Shown here one piece after another: positions 63,170-64,000 of a stretch of 64,000 bases of DNA. Location of the stretch: NCBI GenBank assembly GCA_964442185.1, contig CAYTWT010000149.1:7624-71623 (forward strand), in the 5' to 3' direction. Origin of the DNA: CADEEV01 sp964442185. GTDB taxonomy: Bacteria > Acidobacteriota > Vicinamibacteria > Fen-336. The number at the start of each line of letters is the position of its first letter. Position 1 is the first letter of the stretch. The notes below the pieces were generated by a model that was given only the letters and a program-made list of their open reading frames with translations, searched no databases and was not told the DNA's origin. Made by a program: the position numbers and the translations under genes.

Positions 63170-64000
63170 CTACTTGCCGGTCTTGCGCCAGTCCACCAGG
63201 CCAGGGCGGGTCTCGGGCTGGCAGTGCGGGCAAAAGTAGGCGTCCATGCCGCACACGCCCGCGGTGCGGAGCTTCGCGCCGCAGTTCGGGCACGTCTGCT
63301 TCAGCCGCACCTTCAGGAAGTCGCGGACCTTGACCTCGATCGGCTCGTCGCGACCGGCGACCGCGGCCACGGCTGCGCTCATCACGCTCACGATCGCATC
63401 GTGAAGGCGCACCGCATCGTCGTGCGAGATCGCGCGGCACCAGGTTTTCGGATGAATGCGCGCCTCGAACAAGACCTCGTCGGCATAGGCGTTGCCGATG
63501 CTATCCAGGGCCTTCTTGTCGAGCAGGAAGACGCGCACCTGGTCGCGGCGGCGCCGGAGCAGGCTCACGAAGCGCTCGCGCGTGAACTCGGGAGAGAGCA
63601 GGTCGAGGCCGCCCGATTGGAGGCCGGGGATCGCCTTCCAGTCGTCGCTCGCGATGAGATACGCCTTACCCATCGCCTTGTCGTCCAGATAGCGAAGCTC
63701 CACTGCATCGACCTCCGCCGCTGCGCCGAACACGAGCGCGAAGCACAGCGAGCGCTCGTCCAGCTCGCCGGGTGCGGCAAAGCGGAAGCGGCCTGCGAGC
63801 ATCGGGTTCACGGCCAGGTCGAGGCCGTCGAAGCGGAACACGAGAAAGTGCGATTTCCGGAACACGTCGGCGAGGGCGCGGCCCTGCACGAGCGACAGGT
63901 TGCCGCGCACTGCGAAGCGCAGCACGACCGGCTCGCGAACGCGCTCGGCTGTGACCGTCCGGCCCACGAGCCGTTCTCGCAGCCGGTCGCGGACGTGCAG
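63170..64000 (-). CDS. Fpg/Nei-family DNA glycosylase, 5' end missing
   Basis: 276 residues are visible and the frame is open to the window edge. The first visible residues LHVRDRLRERLVGRTV match just after the catalytic Pro-Glu start of Fpg, so only a few residues are lost. The H2TH part has ARIHPKTWCRAIS after GNAYADEVLFE. The zinc finger is CPNC...CPHC (TCPNCGAKLRTAG, YFCPHCQPETRPGLVDW). It removes damaged bases. The catalytic end cannot be checked here. GTG 63967 is an internal start and is not preferred. Confidence 0.9.
   Translation of the reverse strand: MHVRDRLRERLVGRTVTAERVREPVVLRFAVRGNLSLVQGRALADVFRKSHFLVFRFDGLDLAVNPMLAGRFRFAAPGELDERSLCFALVFGAAAEVDAVELRYLDDKAMGKAYLIASDDWKAIPGLQSGGLDLLSPEFTRERFVSLLRRRRDQVRVFLLDKKALDSIGNAYADEVLFEARIHPKTWCRAISHDDAVRLHDAIVSVMSAAVAAVAGRDEPIEVKVRDFLKVRLKQTCPNCGAKLRTAGVCGMDAYFCPHCQPETRPGLVDWRKTGK

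Overview
The window is GC-rich, gene-dense bacterial chromosome with no phage, insertion sequence, tRNA, rRNA or CRISPR array that I can see. Several traits suggest Acidobacteriota or a deltaproteobacterial/myxobacterial-like lineage: Cys-containing ribosomal proteins S4 and L36, an adenylate kinase with a zinc lid, myxobacterial-type kinase sequence, NtrY/NtrX, an ECF sigma/anti-sigma operon ending in a DUF4097 protein, roadblock and HD-GYP proteins, and groESL under CIRCE control. The exact phylum is inference.

Layout. 1-8198 (+) is the end of the spc operon and the alpha operon: rplF (partial), rplR, rpsE, rpmD, rplO, secY, adk, map, a divergent infA, rpmJ, rpsM, rpsK, rpsD, rpoA, rplQ. 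8216-11799 (-) holds an EF-G paralogue and a periplasmic protein with TonB-type domains. 11906-14221 (+) is a compact four-gene cluster shaped like PilM-PilN-PilO-PilP. 14232-14384 (-) is a candidate 50-residue membrane protein with its own promoter. 14591-16615 (+) encodes a predicted pseudokinase fused through a membrane segment and coiled coil to a TonB C-terminal domain. 16741-20505 (-) contains an orphan small protein, groEL, groES, a Fis-type small protein and purC. Two CIRCE operators bracket the groESL promoter.

20684-24041 (-) is an ECF operon: sigma factor, zinc-finger anti-sigma factor, two small membrane proteins and a DUF4097 beta-helix protein. 24225-25801 (+) holds a flippase-like membrane protein and nrdR. 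25806-27035 (-) is a von Willebrand A plus FHA protein, divergent from an NtrY-type kinase and an NtrX-type sigma-54 activator (27120-30749), followed by a methyltransferase and two membrane proteins. 33372-38242 (+) has NFACT/RqcH-like, pgpA, cinA, plsY and gpsA, so three phospholipid genes sit close together. 38256-43770 (+) is a signalling block of FHA-GAF-nucleotide cyclase, HD-GYP, TPR lipoprotein-like and roadblock proteins that ends in ftsY.

43785-46721 (+) carries ribD, ribE and ribBA. 46764-51616 (+) carries a cyclic-nucleotide-binding protein, ffh, rpsP, khpA, rimM, trmD, rplS and rnhB. 51648-56426 (+) holds a 1019-residue TPR protein, a small membrane protein and an MscS channel with a cyclic-nucleotide domain. 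56427-57746 (-) has a trypsin/PDZ protein lacking its catalytic serine, a remnant of a HAD phosphatase and a canonical infA. 58041-64000 is a surface-glycan-type cluster of four family-2 glycosyltransferases and a sulfotransferase, ending in an Fpg-like DNA glycosylase cut by the window edge.

The strongest leads are the pseudokinase-TonB fusion, the pil-like cluster without a visible secretin, the cyclase plus two cyclic-nucleotide receptor proteins, the DUF4097 beta-helix operon, and a set of G-run/C-run hairpins at gene boundaries.
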